64,000 nt of DNA from Pseudomonadota bacterium (GCA_023451825.1 JAEXYA010000029.1:124001-188000); one strand, 5' to 3'; positions 41,938 through 51,670 are shown, counted from the stretch's first letter. Numbers and translations are program-made. Notes: generated by a model from the letters alone, not told the origin.

Positions 41938-42912
41938 ATGAACATGCAGGCGCTCGCATTGGCATTCATGGCGTCGGTCGCGGTCGGCGGCCTCGCCTGG
42001 GTTTTCCTCTATCCTCAATTGTCCGGTGAGAAGAAAGCTGAGGAGCGCCGCTCCTCGATCGCCCGAACAGAGCCGAAGGCGCGTTCCGTCGATCGGGCAC
42101 AGCGTTCCAAGCGCGATCAGGTCGAGACTTCGCTGAAGGAAGTCGAGGCGCGCAACAAGGAGAAGAGCAAGGTCCCGCTCGGCACGCGCATTGCGCAGGC
42201 CGGACTCGATTGGAGCGATCAGAAATTTCTCGTCATCTCCGGCATCCTGGGCCTTTTCGCATTTTCGATGACCGTCCTGTTCGGCGGCGGATTGCTGGCC
42301 GGCGCGGGCCTCGCTTTCGCAGCCGGCTTCGGCCTGCCGCGCTGGATTCTGGGCTTTCTCAAGAAGCGGCGCGAGGACGCATTCCTGAAGGCATTGCCCG
42401 ATGCCGTGGACGTCGTCGTTCGCGGCATCAAGGCCGGCCTGCCGCTTTTCGACTCGTTGAAGGTCGTGGCCGCCGATGCGCCCGAGCCGCTGCGCAGCGA
42501 GTTCAACGCCATCATCGAGACGCAAACCATCGGGATGCCGCTGGGCGAAGCCTGTGCCCGCCTCTATGAGCGCATGCCGCTGCCAGAGGCCAATTTCTTC
42601 GGCATCGTGATCGCGATCCAACAGAAGTCGGGCGGCAACCTGTCGGAAGCGCTCGGCAATCTGTCAAAGGTGCTGCGCGATCGTAAGAAGATGAAGGAGA
42701 AGATCCAGGCGATGTCGATGGAAGCCAAGGCCTCCGCCGGCATCATCGGCTCGCTGCCGCCGATCGTGATGTTGCTCGTTTATATGAGCACGCCCGACTA
42801 CATCTCGCTGCTGTGGACCCACGAAACCGGCCGGCTGATGCTGGCCGGCTGCGTCGTGTGGATGTCCTGCGGCATCTTCGTCATGAAGAAAATGATCAAT
42901 TTCGATTTCTGA
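41938..42912 (+). CDS. tadB: Tad platform protein TadB
   Basis: A 324-residue inner-membrane platform protein of the GspF superfamily that couples the ATPase to pilin polymerisation. The T2SSF domain (about residues 150-280) includes ALPDAVDVVVRGIKAGLPLF and QQKSGGNLSEALGNLSKVLR. Membrane helices lie near 5-24, 95-135, 270-290 and 300-320. AGAGGAG six bases before the ATG. It follows cpaF by 11 bp. Confidence 0.95.
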   Translation: MNMQALALAFMASVAVGGLAWVFLYPQLSGEKKAEERRSSIARTEPKARSVDRAQRSKRDQVETSLKEVEARNKEKSKVPLGTRIAQAGLDWSDQKFLVISGILGLFAFSMTVLFGGGLLAGAGLAFAAGFGLPRWILGFLKKRREDAFLKALPDAVDVVVRGIKAGLPLFDSLKVVAADAPEPLRSEFNAIIETQTIGMPLGEACARLYERMPLPEANFFGIVIAIQQKSGGNLSEALGNLSKVLRDRKKMKEKIQAMSMEAKASAGIIGSLPPIVMLLVYMSTPDYISLLWTHETGRLMLAGCVVWMSCGIFVMKKMINFDF

Positions 42913-42921
42913 TGGTGCGTC

Positions 42922-43896
42922 ATGGTTGATCTGCTGATCGCAAAACTGCACGACCCGCGCTTCATGATGATGCTCATGGCGGCCATCGCCGTGACTGCGA
43001 CTGCCTATACGCTGTTGGTTCCGCTCCTCGCCAACGATGGATTGGCGAAGCGCATGAAGGCCGTCGCCAGCGAGCGCGAGCGGTTGCGGCAGCGTGAACG
43101 CGACCGGCTGGCGAATACCGGAAAGGTATCGCTGCGACAGACGCCGAAGCAACTCGTTTCAAAGGTGGTCAGCGATTTCAACCTGACCAAATGGCTGGCG
43201 CAGGAGGCCGCGCTCGACAAGCTGGTGATGGCCGGTTATCGCGGCCAGGCTCCATATGTGACTTTTTTGTTCTTCCGCGCCGTGACGCCGATCGCTTTCC
43301 TGGTTCTTGCGATCCTGTATGTCTTCGTGATCTCCCGGATGGAGCAGTCATTGCCGATCAAGATCGGCATGTGCGTTGGCGCTGCCTGGTTCGGAATGCA
43401 GGCGCCGATGATCTTCCTCAAGAATGCGATCACCAAGCGCCAGCTTCAGATTCGCCGTGCCTTCCCGGACGCGCTCGACCTGCTGCTGATCTGTATCGAA
43501 TCCGGCATGTCCATCGAGGTCGCGTTTCGCCGCGTCGCCATCGAGATCGCGTCGCAATCAGTCGCCCTCGCTGAAGAGTTCACGCTCACCACCGCTGAAT
43601 TGTCTTATCTGCAAGACCGCAAGATGGCCTATGAGAATCTCGCCAAGCGCACCGGCCTCGAAGGCGTGAAATCAGTCTGTCTGGCGCTGATGCAGTCGGA
43701 GCGCTATGGCACGCCGCTCGGCCAGAGCTTGCGCGTGATGGCGCAGGAAAACCGCGACATGCGCATGAACGAAGCAGAGAAGAAGGCCGCAGCTCTACCG
43801 CCGAAGCTGACCGTGCCGATGATCCTGTTCTTCCTGCCGGTGTTGTTCGTGGTCATTCTCGGGCCGACCGGCATCAAGGTCGCCGCGATGCAATAA
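42922..43896 (+). CDS. tadC: Tad platform protein TadC
   Basis: A 324-residue partner of TadB with the same fold. The T2SSF region includes AFPDALDLLLICIESGMSIE and the conserved GLEGVKSVCLALMQSERYGT (about 245-264), followed by PLGQSLRVMAQENRDMRMNE. The last helix is PMILFFLPVLFVVILGPTGI. It starts nine bases after the tadB stop. It is the last plus-strand gene of the pilus operon and converges with tadD at an 11-bp gap. Confidence 0.95.
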   Translation: MVDLLIAKLHDPRFMMMLMAAIAVTATAYTLLVPLLANDGLAKRMKAVASERERLRQRERDRLANTGKVSLRQTPKQLVSKVVSDFNLTKWLAQEAALDKLVMAGYRGQAPYVTFLFFRAVTPIAFLVLAILYVFVISRMEQSLPIKIGMCVGAAWFGMQAPMIFLKNAITKRQLQIRRAFPDALDLLLICIESGMSIEVAFRRVAIEIASQSVALAEEFTLTTAELSYLQDRKMAYENLAKRTGLEGVKSVCLALMQSERYGTPLGQSLRVMAQENRDMRMNEAEKKAAALPPKLTVPMILFFLPVLFVVILGPTGIKVAAMQ

Positions 43897-43907
43897 CGAC
43901 GAAGCGC

Positions 43908-44717
43908 TTACGAGCGCTTGGCGTCGTCTTGTCCGCTGAACTTCGCGCCACCACGATTGTTCAGCATCTGCTTGAGATAGGCCACATTGGCAGCCGCTTC
44001 ATCCGGCGGCAGGTCGGCACGGACGATGGATTCCGCCTCGTTGAAGCGCCCCTGCAGACCGACGACGAGACCAAGGTTTTGCCGTACGCGCGGATCGACA
44101 TTGCCGCGCCCCTGCTGTGCCCGGCGCAAGGTTGCTTCCGCCCGCGGCAGGTCCTTCGACAGCATGTAGGACAGGCCGAGATTCGACAGCACCGAAGGCT
44201 CCTCGGGCCGAATCTTGAGCGCATTGGCATAGTAACCGCGCGCTTCATCGTGGCGCGACATCTGATCCAGCGCAGCGCCCTGGGCCGAGAGGATGCGCCA
44301 ATCCGGATTGGCCGGCGAGTGCGCCGACCCGAGCACTTCGAACGCCCGTTCAAAGTTGCCGGCATCGGCCAGCGCACGGCCATAGCCGGCCATCAGCGTC
44401 TTGTTACCAGGATTGTTGAGCGTCGCCTGCTCGAACACGGAGACGGCCTGCGCGCGCTGACCATTGGCGCGCAACGCTTGACCATAACGCATTGCCGCTT
44501 CCGCATCGCGCGGATTGGCGCGAAAACGTTCGCCATAGGCTTCGATATCACGCGATGAATCGACCGCAGGACTGACCGGCGGCGCTTCGGCACGCGGCCC
44601 CACGGAACCGGTGACATCCGACATGCTCGTGGTCTTGCAGCCGGCGAGACCGGCAGCCAGAATTGCTGTTGTGGCTGCAGTCGCGAGAAACCGCGCAAGA
44701 CAGAAGGACTGACGCAT
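43908..44717 (-). CDS. tadD: Tad pilus lipoprotein TadD (TPR protein)
   Basis: A 269-residue lipoprotein with tetratricopeptide repeats. The signal and lipobox are LATAATTAILAAGLAGC. Five or so TPR-like units fill about residues 55-235 (RDAEAAMRYGQALRANGQRA; PEEPSVLSNLGLSYMLSKDL; VRQNLGLVVGLQGRFNEAES). In Tad systems TadD acts as a pilotin-like factor for the secretin. The ATG at 44717 begins the signal peptide; the frame open to 44768 is not supported. Confidence 0.92.
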   Translation of the reverse strand: MRQSFCLARFLATAATTAILAAGLAGCKTTSMSDVTGSVGPRAEAPPVSPAVDSSRDIEAYGERFRANPRDAEAAMRYGQALRANGQRAQAVSVFEQATLNNPGNKTLMAGYGRALADAGNFERAFEVLGSAHSPANPDWRILSAQGAALDQMSRHDEARGYYANALKIRPEEPSVLSNLGLSYMLSKDLPRAEATLRRAQQGRGNVDPRVRQNLGLVVGLQGRFNEAESIVRADLPPDEAAANVAYLKQMLNNRGGAKFSGQDDAKRS

Positions 44718-44883
44718 GGCACTTTGACTCAACGGTAATGCGAACGATGGGGCCGAATGCGCCAGCAATAGACTGTTAACCCTAATGGCTGGTTAATCGT
44801 CCCATCCGGTGCCATATCTCCGGTTACCACCTCTTGACGCGTGCGGCCGCATAACGGCCTTCCCTTCAGTTGCGAGCCTCGCC

Positions 44884-46266
44884 ATGCATTCGGCCTTCGA
44901 CGCTTCCCCGACCAAACCAGCAATCCCGATCACGTTCGTGACCAAGAGCGCGTGGACGGACATTGCCGCGACGCTGCCTGCGTCCGCGAAGACGTTCGCC
45001 ATCGCGAACGGATTCGATGGCAAGCCCGGCGCATGGCTCGCGCTTCCTGATGCCGATGGGATGATCGCGCAGGTGCTGTTCGGCCTTGAAGAGCCGAGCG
45101 CAAAGCATCGCGACCTGTTCCGTCCCGGCACGCTGCCGGGCTTGCTGCCGCCAGGCACCTATCGCTTCGCCAATGCGCCGCATGACACGCGCCTTGCGAC
45201 GTTGTCTTTCGCACTCGGAAGCTATCGCTTCGGCCGCTATCGCAAGAACGACGTGCCGAAGGTCAAGCTCGTGCCGCCGGACGATGTCGACATCGCCGAG
45301 ATCAGCCGCATAGCGGAAGCCGCAGCGCTGGCGCGCGATCTGATCAACACGCCATCCAACGATATGGGGCCGGAAGAACTGGAGCAGGCTGCAAAGGAGC
45401 TAGCCCGACGTTTCGGCGCAGAGTTCAACTGCGTCACGGGCGATGACCTCGTTACGCAGAACTTTCCGCTGATCCACGCTGTCGGCATGGCATCGACGCG
45501 GGCTCCGCGCCTGATCGATTTTACCTGGGGCGATTCATCGCATCCGAAGATCACACTGGTCGGCAAAGGCGTCTGCTTCGACACCGGCGGTCTCGATCTG
45601 AAGCCATCATCCGGCATGCTGATCATGAAGAAGGACATGGGCGGCGCCGCCAATGTCCTGGCGCTCGCGCTGATGATCATGGATGCGAGGCTCAAAGTTC
45701 GGTTGCGCGTGCTGATCCCCGCTGTCGAGAATGCCGTCGCCGGCAATGCCTTCCGCCCGCTCGACATCTTCAAATCACGCAAGGGCCCGACCGTAGAGAT
45801 CGGCAATACCGACGCCGAAGGCCGCCTCGTGCTCGCCGATGCGCTGGCGCTTGCCGATGAAGAGAAGCCGGACCTGCTGATCGACCTCGGCACGCTCACC
45901 GGGGCTGCACGCGTTGCACTCGGACCTGAACTGCCGCCTTTCTATACGAATGATGAAGAGCTCGCGCTCGATGTCGCGCGTTCCGCGAAGGCGCAGAATG
46001 ATCCGTTGTGGCGACTGCCGCTCTGGGCACCGTATGATGCCTGGCTGGATTCCAAAGTCGCCAATATCAACAATGCGCCATCAGGCGGATTTGCCGGATC
46101 GATCACCTGCGCACTGTTCCTGCAGCGCTTTGTCGAGTCCGCCAAGAGCTGGCTGCATGTGGATATCTATGGCTGGACGCCATCGGCAAAGCCCGCGCGT
46201 CCGGAAGGCGGCGAATGCCAGGCCGCGCGCGCGATCTATGCTTTGCTGAGCCAGCGCTATGGATAA
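44884..46266 (+). CDS. M17 family leucyl aminopeptidase
   Basis: A 460-residue di-zinc aminopeptidase. Catalytic-domain motifs are LVGKGVCFDTGGLDLKPSSG, GMLIMKKDMGGAANVLALAL, the signature NTDAEGRLVLADALAL and LIDLGTLTGAARVALG, with all metal-binding Asp/Lys/Glu positions apparent. The N-terminal domain (1-160) is diverged, as in the PepA-like subgroup often next to NlpC/P60 genes. The ATG at 44884 starts the family-like sequence. Its stop overlaps the next gene by eight bases, so it is co-expressed with a cell-wall peptidase; it may release L-Ala or other residues from murein peptides. Confidence 0.93.
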   Translation: MHSAFDASPTKPAIPITFVTKSAWTDIAATLPASAKTFAIANGFDGKPGAWLALPDADGMIAQVLFGLEEPSAKHRDLFRPGTLPGLLPPGTYRFANAPHDTRLATLSFALGSYRFGRYRKNDVPKVKLVPPDDVDIAEISRIAEAAALARDLINTPSNDMGPEELEQAAKELARRFGAEFNCVTGDDLVTQNFPLIHAVGMASTRAPRLIDFTWGDSSHPKITLVGKGVCFDTGGLDLKPSSGMLIMKKDMGGAANVLALALMIMDARLKVRLRVLIPAVENAVAGNAFRPLDIFKSRKGPTVEIGNTDAEGRLVLADALALADEEKPDLLIDLGTLTGAARVALGPELPPFYTNDEELALDVARSAKAQNDPLWRLPLWAPYDAWLDSKVANINNAPSGGFAGSITCALFLQRFVESAKSWLHVDIYGWTPSAKPARPEGGECQAARAIYALLSQRYG

Positions 46267-47101
46267 GCGCCTGACACCGGCGCGGCCGGACATCGCTGCC
46301 AAATACCTCGAAGGCAAGGTCGAAGCCGAACGCTTCGTCATCGGGGAGGAGTTTGAGATCACCGATGGCGTGACATCCGTGCGGCGCGATCCGTTCGCGG
46401 GCGCGATGCTGGACACCCAGGCACTGCGCGGCGAACGCTTCACTGTCTATGACCGCAACGACGAGGGCTGGGCATGGGGCCAACTCGCGTCCGATGGCTA
46501 TGTGGGCTGGATCTCCGATCTCGCGCTGTATCCGCCAAATCCGGCTCCGACCCACAAAGTAACGGCGCTGCGCACTTTCGCCTTCCCCGGCCCGTCGATC
46601 AAACTTCCACCCGTGGACACGCTGCCGCTCGGTGCTTTGCTCTCGATCGTCAAGACAACCGACGCGTTCGCCGTGACCAGCAATGGCCATCACATCCCGA
46701 GGCAACATGTGGCCGAGCTGTCGTTCATTCAGCCCGATTTTGTGGCCGTTGCAGAGCGTTTCGTCGGCACACCCTATCTCTGGGGCGGCAGAAGCAGCCT
46801 CGGCATCGATTGCTCCGGCCTCGTGCAGGCCGCGCTCACCGCTGCCGGCACCGGCTGCCCGCGCGACAGCGACATGCAGGAGAACGGCCTTGGCCGCACG
46901 CTATCCGGGGCTGAGACGCAGACGCTCAAGCGCGGCGACCTCATCTTCTGGAAAGGCCATGTCGCCATCGTGCGCGACGCCCACACCATCGTGCATGCCA
47001 ATGCGCATCACATGATGACCGCGATCGAGGATACGAAAGGCGCCATCGCGCGGATCGCGGCCACCGGCAGCGACATAACAAGCATCAAGCGACTGGATTA
47101 G
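46259..47101 (+). CDS. NlpC/P60 cysteine peptidase with SH3-type domains
   Basis: A 280-residue protein of the YkfC/Spr-like class. Residues about 30-150 form two bacterial SH3-like domains (VRRDPFAGAMLDTQALRGER; GWAWGQLASDGYVGWISDLA). The NlpC/P60 domain (about 160-275) has the catalytic Cys185 (GIDCSGLVQAAL), His234 (FWKGHVAIV) and a third polar residue near His246. No signal peptide is visible, so it probably acts in the cytoplasm on imported murein peptides, cutting gamma-D-Glu to diaminopimelate bonds. It overlaps the aminopeptidase gene by eight bases and the convergent Nudix gene by 17. Confidence 0.92.
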   Translation: MDKRLTPARPDIAAKYLEGKVEAERFVIGEEFEITDGVTSVRRDPFAGAMLDTQALRGERFTVYDRNDEGWAWGQLASDGYVGWISDLALYPPNPAPTHKVTALRTFAFPGPSIKLPPVDTLPLGALLSIVKTTDAFAVTSNGHHIPRQHVAELSFIQPDFVAVAERFVGTPYLWGGRSSLGIDCSGLVQAALTAAGTGCPRDSDMQENGLGRTLSGAETQTLKRGDLIFWKGHVAIVRDAHTIVHANAHHMMTAIEDTKGAIARIAATGSDITSIKRLD

Positions 47102-47732
47102 TCGCGCGCTCGAAATAATCTTGCAAACGATGCCGGTGCAGCGCCAGCCATTGCAGGGCGCTCACCATCAGACCGTTGAACATCTGCCCCTGATCGAGCG
47201 CGGCAATCGCCGCATCGATCGTGACGGTAAAGGGCCGCGTGTCCTCATGTTCATCCGCAAGGCCGCCCCGCAGCGGCACTTTGCTGCTGTCGATGAAGCC
47301 GATGAAGAACGTCACGAATTCGTCGGTGATGCCCGGCGTCGGCAGGACGCTGTAAAGCTCGATCAGGCGATCCGGCGTGACGCCGATCTCCTCGCCGCAT
47401 TCGCGGGCGGCTGCAGCGATAGCGCTCTCCTCGCCATCGACACGCCCTGCGACGATCTCGACCATTTCGCCACGCCCCGTCGTCAGATGCGCGGGCAAGC
47501 GAAACTGGCGTAGCAGCACGATCTCGCTGCGTGCGAAATCGACCGGAAGCACCGCGGCAACGCGTCCGGCGCGGAGGACATCACGCTGCTGCCGCAGTGT
47601 CTCATCATCCGCGCGGATAATCGCAACATCGTATCGCTCGTAGGGCAGGTAGCCTTTCACGATCGTGATAGGCGGCGAGACCGCGACATCCATCACGCGA
47701 TCGGCGATTTCACCTTTGTCTTCGGCTGCCAT
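47085..47732 (-). CDS. Nudix hydrolase (ADP-ribose/nucleotide-sugar pyrophosphatase type)
   Basis: A 215-residue Nudix enzyme. The Nudix box fits the GX5EX7REUXEEXGU pattern: GRVDGEESAIAAAARECGEE followed by IGV (about residues 95-117). The N-terminal YERYDVAIIRADDETLRQQR and the VLLRQFRLPAHLTTG strand resemble the ADP-ribose or GDP-mannose pyrophosphatase (NudK/NudF) group. It starts two bases after the stop of the upstream ABC ATPase gene, so it is the last gene of the Yej-type operon. The reason for that linkage is unclear. Confidence 0.92.
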   Translation of the reverse strand: MAAEDKGEIADRVMDVAVSPPITIVKGYLPYERYDVAIIRADDETLRQQRDVLRAGRVAAVLPVDFARSEIVLLRQFRLPAHLTTGRGEMVEIVAGRVDGEESAIAAAARECGEEIGVTPDRLIELYSVLPTPGITDEFVTFFIGFIDSSKVPLRGGLADEHEDTRPFTVTIDAAIAALDQGQMFNGLMVSALQWLALHRHRLQDYFERATNPVA

Positions 47733-47734
47733 CT

Positions 47735-49372
47735 CTATTGAGCCGCCGCGCCGCCCGGTACCGCCTCGATCCGGAACGCAGCGGCGAACAGAGCCCGGGT
47801 ATAGTCAGACTTCGGATTTTTGAAGAGCTCCGCAGCCGGTCCCTCTTCAACCACCTTGCCATGACGCATCACGATCAGATGGCTCGCCAGCGACGCCACC
47901 ACGCGCAGATCGTGCGAGATGAACATGTAAGTGAGATCACGCTTGCGCTGCAATTCCCGCAGCAGATCGACCATCTGTGCCTGGAACAACATATCAAGCG
48001 CGCTGGTCGGTTCGTCGAGCACCACGAAGCTCGGCTCGAGTACGACGGCGCGTGCGATCGAGATGCGTTGACGCTGTCCGCCGGAGAACTCATGCGGATA
48101 GCGGAAGCGCGTCGCCGGATCGAGGCCGACATCCACCAGCGCTTTCACCACACGCGCCTCGCGCTCGTCATCCGACAGCGCATGCTGATGCACACTGAGC
48201 CCTTCGGCGATGATATCGCCAACGGACATGCGTGGGCTGAGCGCCCCAAAGGGATCCTGAAACACGATCTGCATGTCGCGCCGGAACGGCCGCATCTGCT
48301 TGAACTGCAGGCCCTGGACATCCTTGCCCATGAAAACGATCGGCCCTTGCGACGAAATCAGCCGCAGCAATGCGAGACCAAGCGTCGTCTTGCCCGAGCC
48401 GGATTCGCCGACCACGCCCAGCGTCTCACCCTGGCGGATCTTGACGCTCACGCCATCGACGGCCTTTACATGCCCGACGGTCTTGCGCAGCAGACCACGC
48501 TTGATGGGAAACCAGACCTTGAGATCATCGGCGGCCATAACTACCGGCGCATCCGGCTGCGGGGGTGCCGGATCCGGCTTCGGCTCGGCGGCCAGCAGCG
48601 CCTTGGTGTAGGGATGCTGCGGCGAGGTGAAGACCTGCTCGACAGGCCCCTGCTCGACAATCTCGCCGTTCTTCATCACACAGACCCGCTCGGCGATGCG
48701 ACGCACGATGCCGAGATCATGGGTGATGAAGAGCAGGCTCATGCCGAGCCGCTGGCGGATATCGGCCAGCAACGCAAGGATCTGCGCCTGCACAGTGACG
48801 TCAAGCGCGGTCGTGGGCTCGTCGGCGATCAGAAGATCCGGTTCGTTGGCAAGCGCCATCGCGATCATCACGCGTTGGCGCTGGCCGCCCGAGAGCTGAT
48901 GCGGATAGCTGCCGAGCCGCGTCTCCGGATCGGGAATGCCGACCTGCGTCAACAGCTCGATCACGCGTGCACGCGCCTTGTCGCCGCGCAGGCCGTTGTG
49001 GAGCTGCAGGATCTCGCCGATCTGCGCACCGATCGTGTGCAGCGGATTCAGCGACGTCATCGGCTCCTGGAAGATGATGGAGATGTCATTGCCGCGGATG
49101 GCACGGATGTCGTTCTCGGACATGCCGAGCAAGTCGTGCCCCTTGAAGCGAATGCCACCCGATGGATGAGAAGCCATCGGATAAGGGAGCAGCTTCAGGA
49201 TCGACAGCGCACTGACCGATTTTCCAGATCCGGATTCGCCGACCAGCGCGACGCATTCGCCGCGCTTGATATCGAACGAGACCTTGTTGACGGCGACCGA
49301 TGTATTGCCGCCTTGATGGAAAGCAACCGAAAGATCGCGAACGTCGAGAAGAGGCTGATTGATGGCGTCCAT
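47735..49372 (-). CDS. yejF: Peptide ABC transporter ATPase, double nucleotide-binding domain (YejF)
   Basis: A 545-residue ATPase with two tandem Opp-type nucleotide-binding domains, the YejF arrangement. First domain: Walker A GESGSGKSVSALSIL, signature LSGGQRQRVMIAMALAN, Walker B LLIADEPTTALD. Second domain: GESGSGKTTLGLALLR, FSGGQRQRISIARAVVL and FVVLDEPTSALDM. Each ends in an OppDF extension (SPQHPYTKALLAAEPKPDP; NPKSDYTRALFAAAF). It energises the YejB/YejE channel. It lies nine bases after yejE. Confidence 0.95.
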   Translation of the reverse strand: MDAINQPLLDVRDLSVAFHQGGNTSVAVNKVSFDIKRGECVALVGESGSGKSVSALSILKLLPYPMASHPSGGIRFKGHDLLGMSENDIRAIRGNDISIIFQEPMTSLNPLHTIGAQIGEILQLHNGLRGDKARARVIELLTQVGIPDPETRLGSYPHQLSGGQRQRVMIAMALANEPDLLIADEPTTALDVTVQAQILALLADIRQRLGMSLLFITHDLGIVRRIAERVCVMKNGEIVEQGPVEQVFTSPQHPYTKALLAAEPKPDPAPPQPDAPVVMAADDLKVWFPIKRGLLRKTVGHVKAVDGVSVKIRQGETLGVVGESGSGKTTLGLALLRLISSQGPIVFMGKDVQGLQFKQMRPFRRDMQIVFQDPFGALSPRMSVGDIIAEGLSVHQHALSDDEREARVVKALVDVGLDPATRFRYPHEFSGGQRQRISIARAVVLEPSFVVLDEPTSALDMLFQAQMVDLLRELQRKRDLTYMFISHDLRVVASLASHLIVMRHGKVVEEGPAAELFKNPKSDYTRALFAAAFRIEAVPGGAAAQ

Positions 49373-49381
49373 ATCGCAGCC

Positions 49382-50560
49382 CTACCTGAACGTCTTGCGC
49401 GGATCGAAAGCGTCGCGGACGGCTTCGCCGATGAAGATCAATAGCGACAGCATGATCGCCACGGCGAAGAAGCCGGTGAAGCCGAGCCATGGCGCCTGTA
49501 CATTGGCCTTGCCCTGCGACAGCAGTTCGCCGAGCGACGGCGAGCCAGGGGGCAGGCCGAAGCCGAGGAAATCCAGCGCCGTCAGCGTCATCACCGAGGA
49601 TGAGACGATGAAAGGCAGGAAGGTCATGGTCGCGACCATGGCATTGGGCAGCAGATGCCGAACCATGATGCTGAGATTGGACACGCCTAGCGCGCGCGCG
49701 GCGGTGACATATTCGAAATTACGCCCACGCAAGAATTCGGCGCGCACAAGGCCGACCAGCGTGACCCAGGAGAATAACAGCAGGATGCCGAGGAGCACAA
49801 AGAAGCCGGGCACCAGCACCGCTGACAGGATCAACAGCAGATAGAGCGACGGGATCGAGCTCCAGATCTCGATGAAGCGCTGGAAGGCGAGATCGACCCA
49901 GCCGCCGAAATAGCCCTGCACGCCGCCGGCTGCGATGCCGATGATCGAGGACAGGATCGTCAGCGTGAGGCCGAACAGGACCGAGATGCGGAAGCCATAG
50001 ATCAGCCGCGCGACCACATCGCGCCCCTGATCGTCGGTGCCGAGCCAGTTATATTCGAGATCGCTGCAGCCCTTCAGCCCCTTCTTCTCCACCACCGATT
50101 TGCACTGATCTTCAGTCAGCATCCATGTCGGCTTCGACGGCGCCGGTGTCGGCAGGTCGAGATTGTGGGTGGCGTAGGAATAGCGGATGAGCGGCCAATA
50201 CATGCTGCCATTCTTCTCCGCGATCAGCTTTTGCAGGAACGGATCGCGATAATCGGCAGCGGTTTCGAAGTCTCCGCCAAAGGTCGTTTCCGAATAAGTG
50301 ACGAAAGCCGGAAAATACAACTTGCCGTCGAACTTCACCAGGAACGGTCGATCATTCGCGATCACTTCCGCGAACAGCGAAATCAGGAACAGGATCGAGA
50401 AGATCCACAACGACCAGTAACCGCGCTTGTTGGCCTTGAAATTCTTCCAGCGGCGCTTGTTGAGCGGCGATAGACCGGGCGATCGGCGCGACGGCGGCAC
50501 GGCTTCGCCGAGTGGCGCTTGCGTGGTGGATTCGACAGGCATGGGGGCTGTGACGTTCAT
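49382..50560 (-). CDS. yejE: Peptide ABC transporter permease (YejE)
   Basis: A 392-residue OppC-type permease. After a proline-rich N-terminus it has a first helix (YWSLWIFSILFLISLFAEVI), a periplasmic insert of about 110 residues (including LEYNWLGTDDQGRDVVARLI) typical of YejE, and five more helices with the EAA loop RAEFLRGRNFEYVTAARALG. The ATG at 50560 shares one base with the yejB stop (TGATG), so the two permeases are coupled. Confidence 0.95.
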   Translation of the reverse strand: MNVTAPMPVESTTQAPLGEAVPPSRRSPGLSPLNKRRWKNFKANKRGYWSLWIFSILFLISLFAEVIANDRPFLVKFDGKLYFPAFVTYSETTFGGDFETAADYRDPFLQKLIAEKNGSMYWPLIRYSYATHNLDLPTPAPSKPTWMLTEDQCKSVVEKKGLKGCSDLEYNWLGTDDQGRDVVARLIYGFRISVLFGLTLTILSSIIGIAAGGVQGYFGGWVDLAFQRFIEIWSSIPSLYLLLILSAVLVPGFFVLLGILLLFSWVTLVGLVRAEFLRGRNFEYVTAARALGVSNLSIMVRHLLPNAMVATMTFLPFIVSSSVMTLTALDFLGFGLPPGSPSLGELLSQGKANVQAPWLGFTGFFAVAIMLSLLIFIGEAVRDAFDPRKTFR

Positions 50561-51669
50561 CAGACTTCCCGCGCCTCGAAATCGATTCGTGGATCGACCC
50601 ACATATAAGCGAGATCGGAGATCAGGCCGACCACCAACCCCATCAGCGAGAAAATAAAGAGCGTGCCGAACACCACGGGATAATCGCGGTTCAGCACGCT
50701 CTCGAAACCGAGCAACCCGAGCCCATCGAGCGAGAAGATCGTCTCGATCAGCAGCGCACCGGAGAAAAAGGCGCCGATGAAGGCACCGGGAAAGCCGGCA
50801 ATCACGATCAGCATGGCGTTGCGGAAAACGTGGCCATACAGCACCTGCCGCTCGGTGCAGCCCTTGGCCCGCGCAGTCATCACATATTGCTTGCGGATTT
50901 CATCGAGAAACGAGTTCTTGGTCAGCAGCGTGGTGGTGGCAAAGGCGCTCAGCCCCATGGCGACCAGCGGCAGCGTGAGATGCCAGAAGTAATCGGCGAT
51001 CTGCCGGTACCACGGCATCTGGCTCCAGCCATCCGATGTCAGCCCCCGCAGCGGGAAGATGCTCCAGAACGAGCCGCCGGCAAACAGGATGATCAGCAGG
51101 ATCGCGAACAGGAAGCCCGGGATCGCAAAGCCGATAATGATGATCGCCGATGTCCAGGTGTCGAATTTCGATCCGTCCTGCACAGCCTTGCGGATGCCAA
51201 GCGGGATCGAGATCGTATAGCTGATCAGCATCATCCAGATGCCGAGCGACATCGAGACCGGCAGCTTTTCCTTGATCAGCTGCACCACCGACGTATCGCG
51301 GAAATAGCTCTTGCCGAAATCGAAGCGGATGTAATTCCACACCATCAACACGAAACGCTCGGGCGCCGGCTTGTCGAAGCCGAACTGCTTTTCGAGGTTT
51401 TTGATGAAAGCCGGATCGAGCCCCTGCGCGCCGCGATATTTTGAATTCACCGCATCGGCGCCAGCACCGGGTTGCGCGCGATTGCCGAAGTCACCGCCGG
51501 ACGAGCCGCCCGTCGCGCGCGATGCGCCGGTATCGGCACCGCTCATCTGCGCGATCACGCGCTCGACAGGGCCGCCCGGCGCGAATTGCACCACGACAAA
51601 GGACACCAGCAGGATCCCCAACAGCGTGGGGAACATCAGCAGCACGCGACGTGCGATATATGCGGTCAT
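50560..51669 (-). CDS. yejB: Peptide ABC transporter permease (YejB)
   Basis: A 369-residue OppB-type permease. It begins MTAYIARRVLLMFPTLLGIL. It carries the YejB-specific periplasmic insert (Gly/Ala/Ser-rich, about 40-90, ending GLDPAFIKNLEKQFGFDKPA) and the EAA loop SFLDEIRKQYVMTARAKGCT. The last segment is SLMGLVVGLISDLAYMWVDP. The start lies one base after the stop of the upstream binding-protein gene. A longer frame to 51870 is the shadow of that gene. Confidence 0.95.
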   Translation of the reverse strand: MTAYIARRVLLMFPTLLGILLVSFVVVQFAPGGPVERVIAQMSGADTGASRATGGSSGGDFGNRAQPGAGADAVNSKYRGAQGLDPAFIKNLEKQFGFDKPAPERFVLMVWNYIRFDFGKSYFRDTSVVQLIKEKLPVSMSLGIWMMLISYTISIPLGIRKAVQDGSKFDTWTSAIIIIGFAIPGFLFAILLIILFAGGSFWSIFPLRGLTSDGWSQMPWYRQIADYFWHLTLPLVAMGLSAFATTTLLTKNSFLDEIRKQYVMTARAKGCTERQVLYGHVFRNAMLIVIAGFPGAFIGAFFSGALLIETIFSLDGLGLLGFESVLNRDYPVVFGTLFIFSLMGLVVGLISDLAYMWVDPRIDFEAREV

Positions 51670-51670
51670 C

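Noticed and set aside
47738..49444. 568-codon plus-strand open frame
   Set aside because: Antisense to yejF, whose two ATPase domains are unmistakable; the plus-strand product has no recognisable domain.
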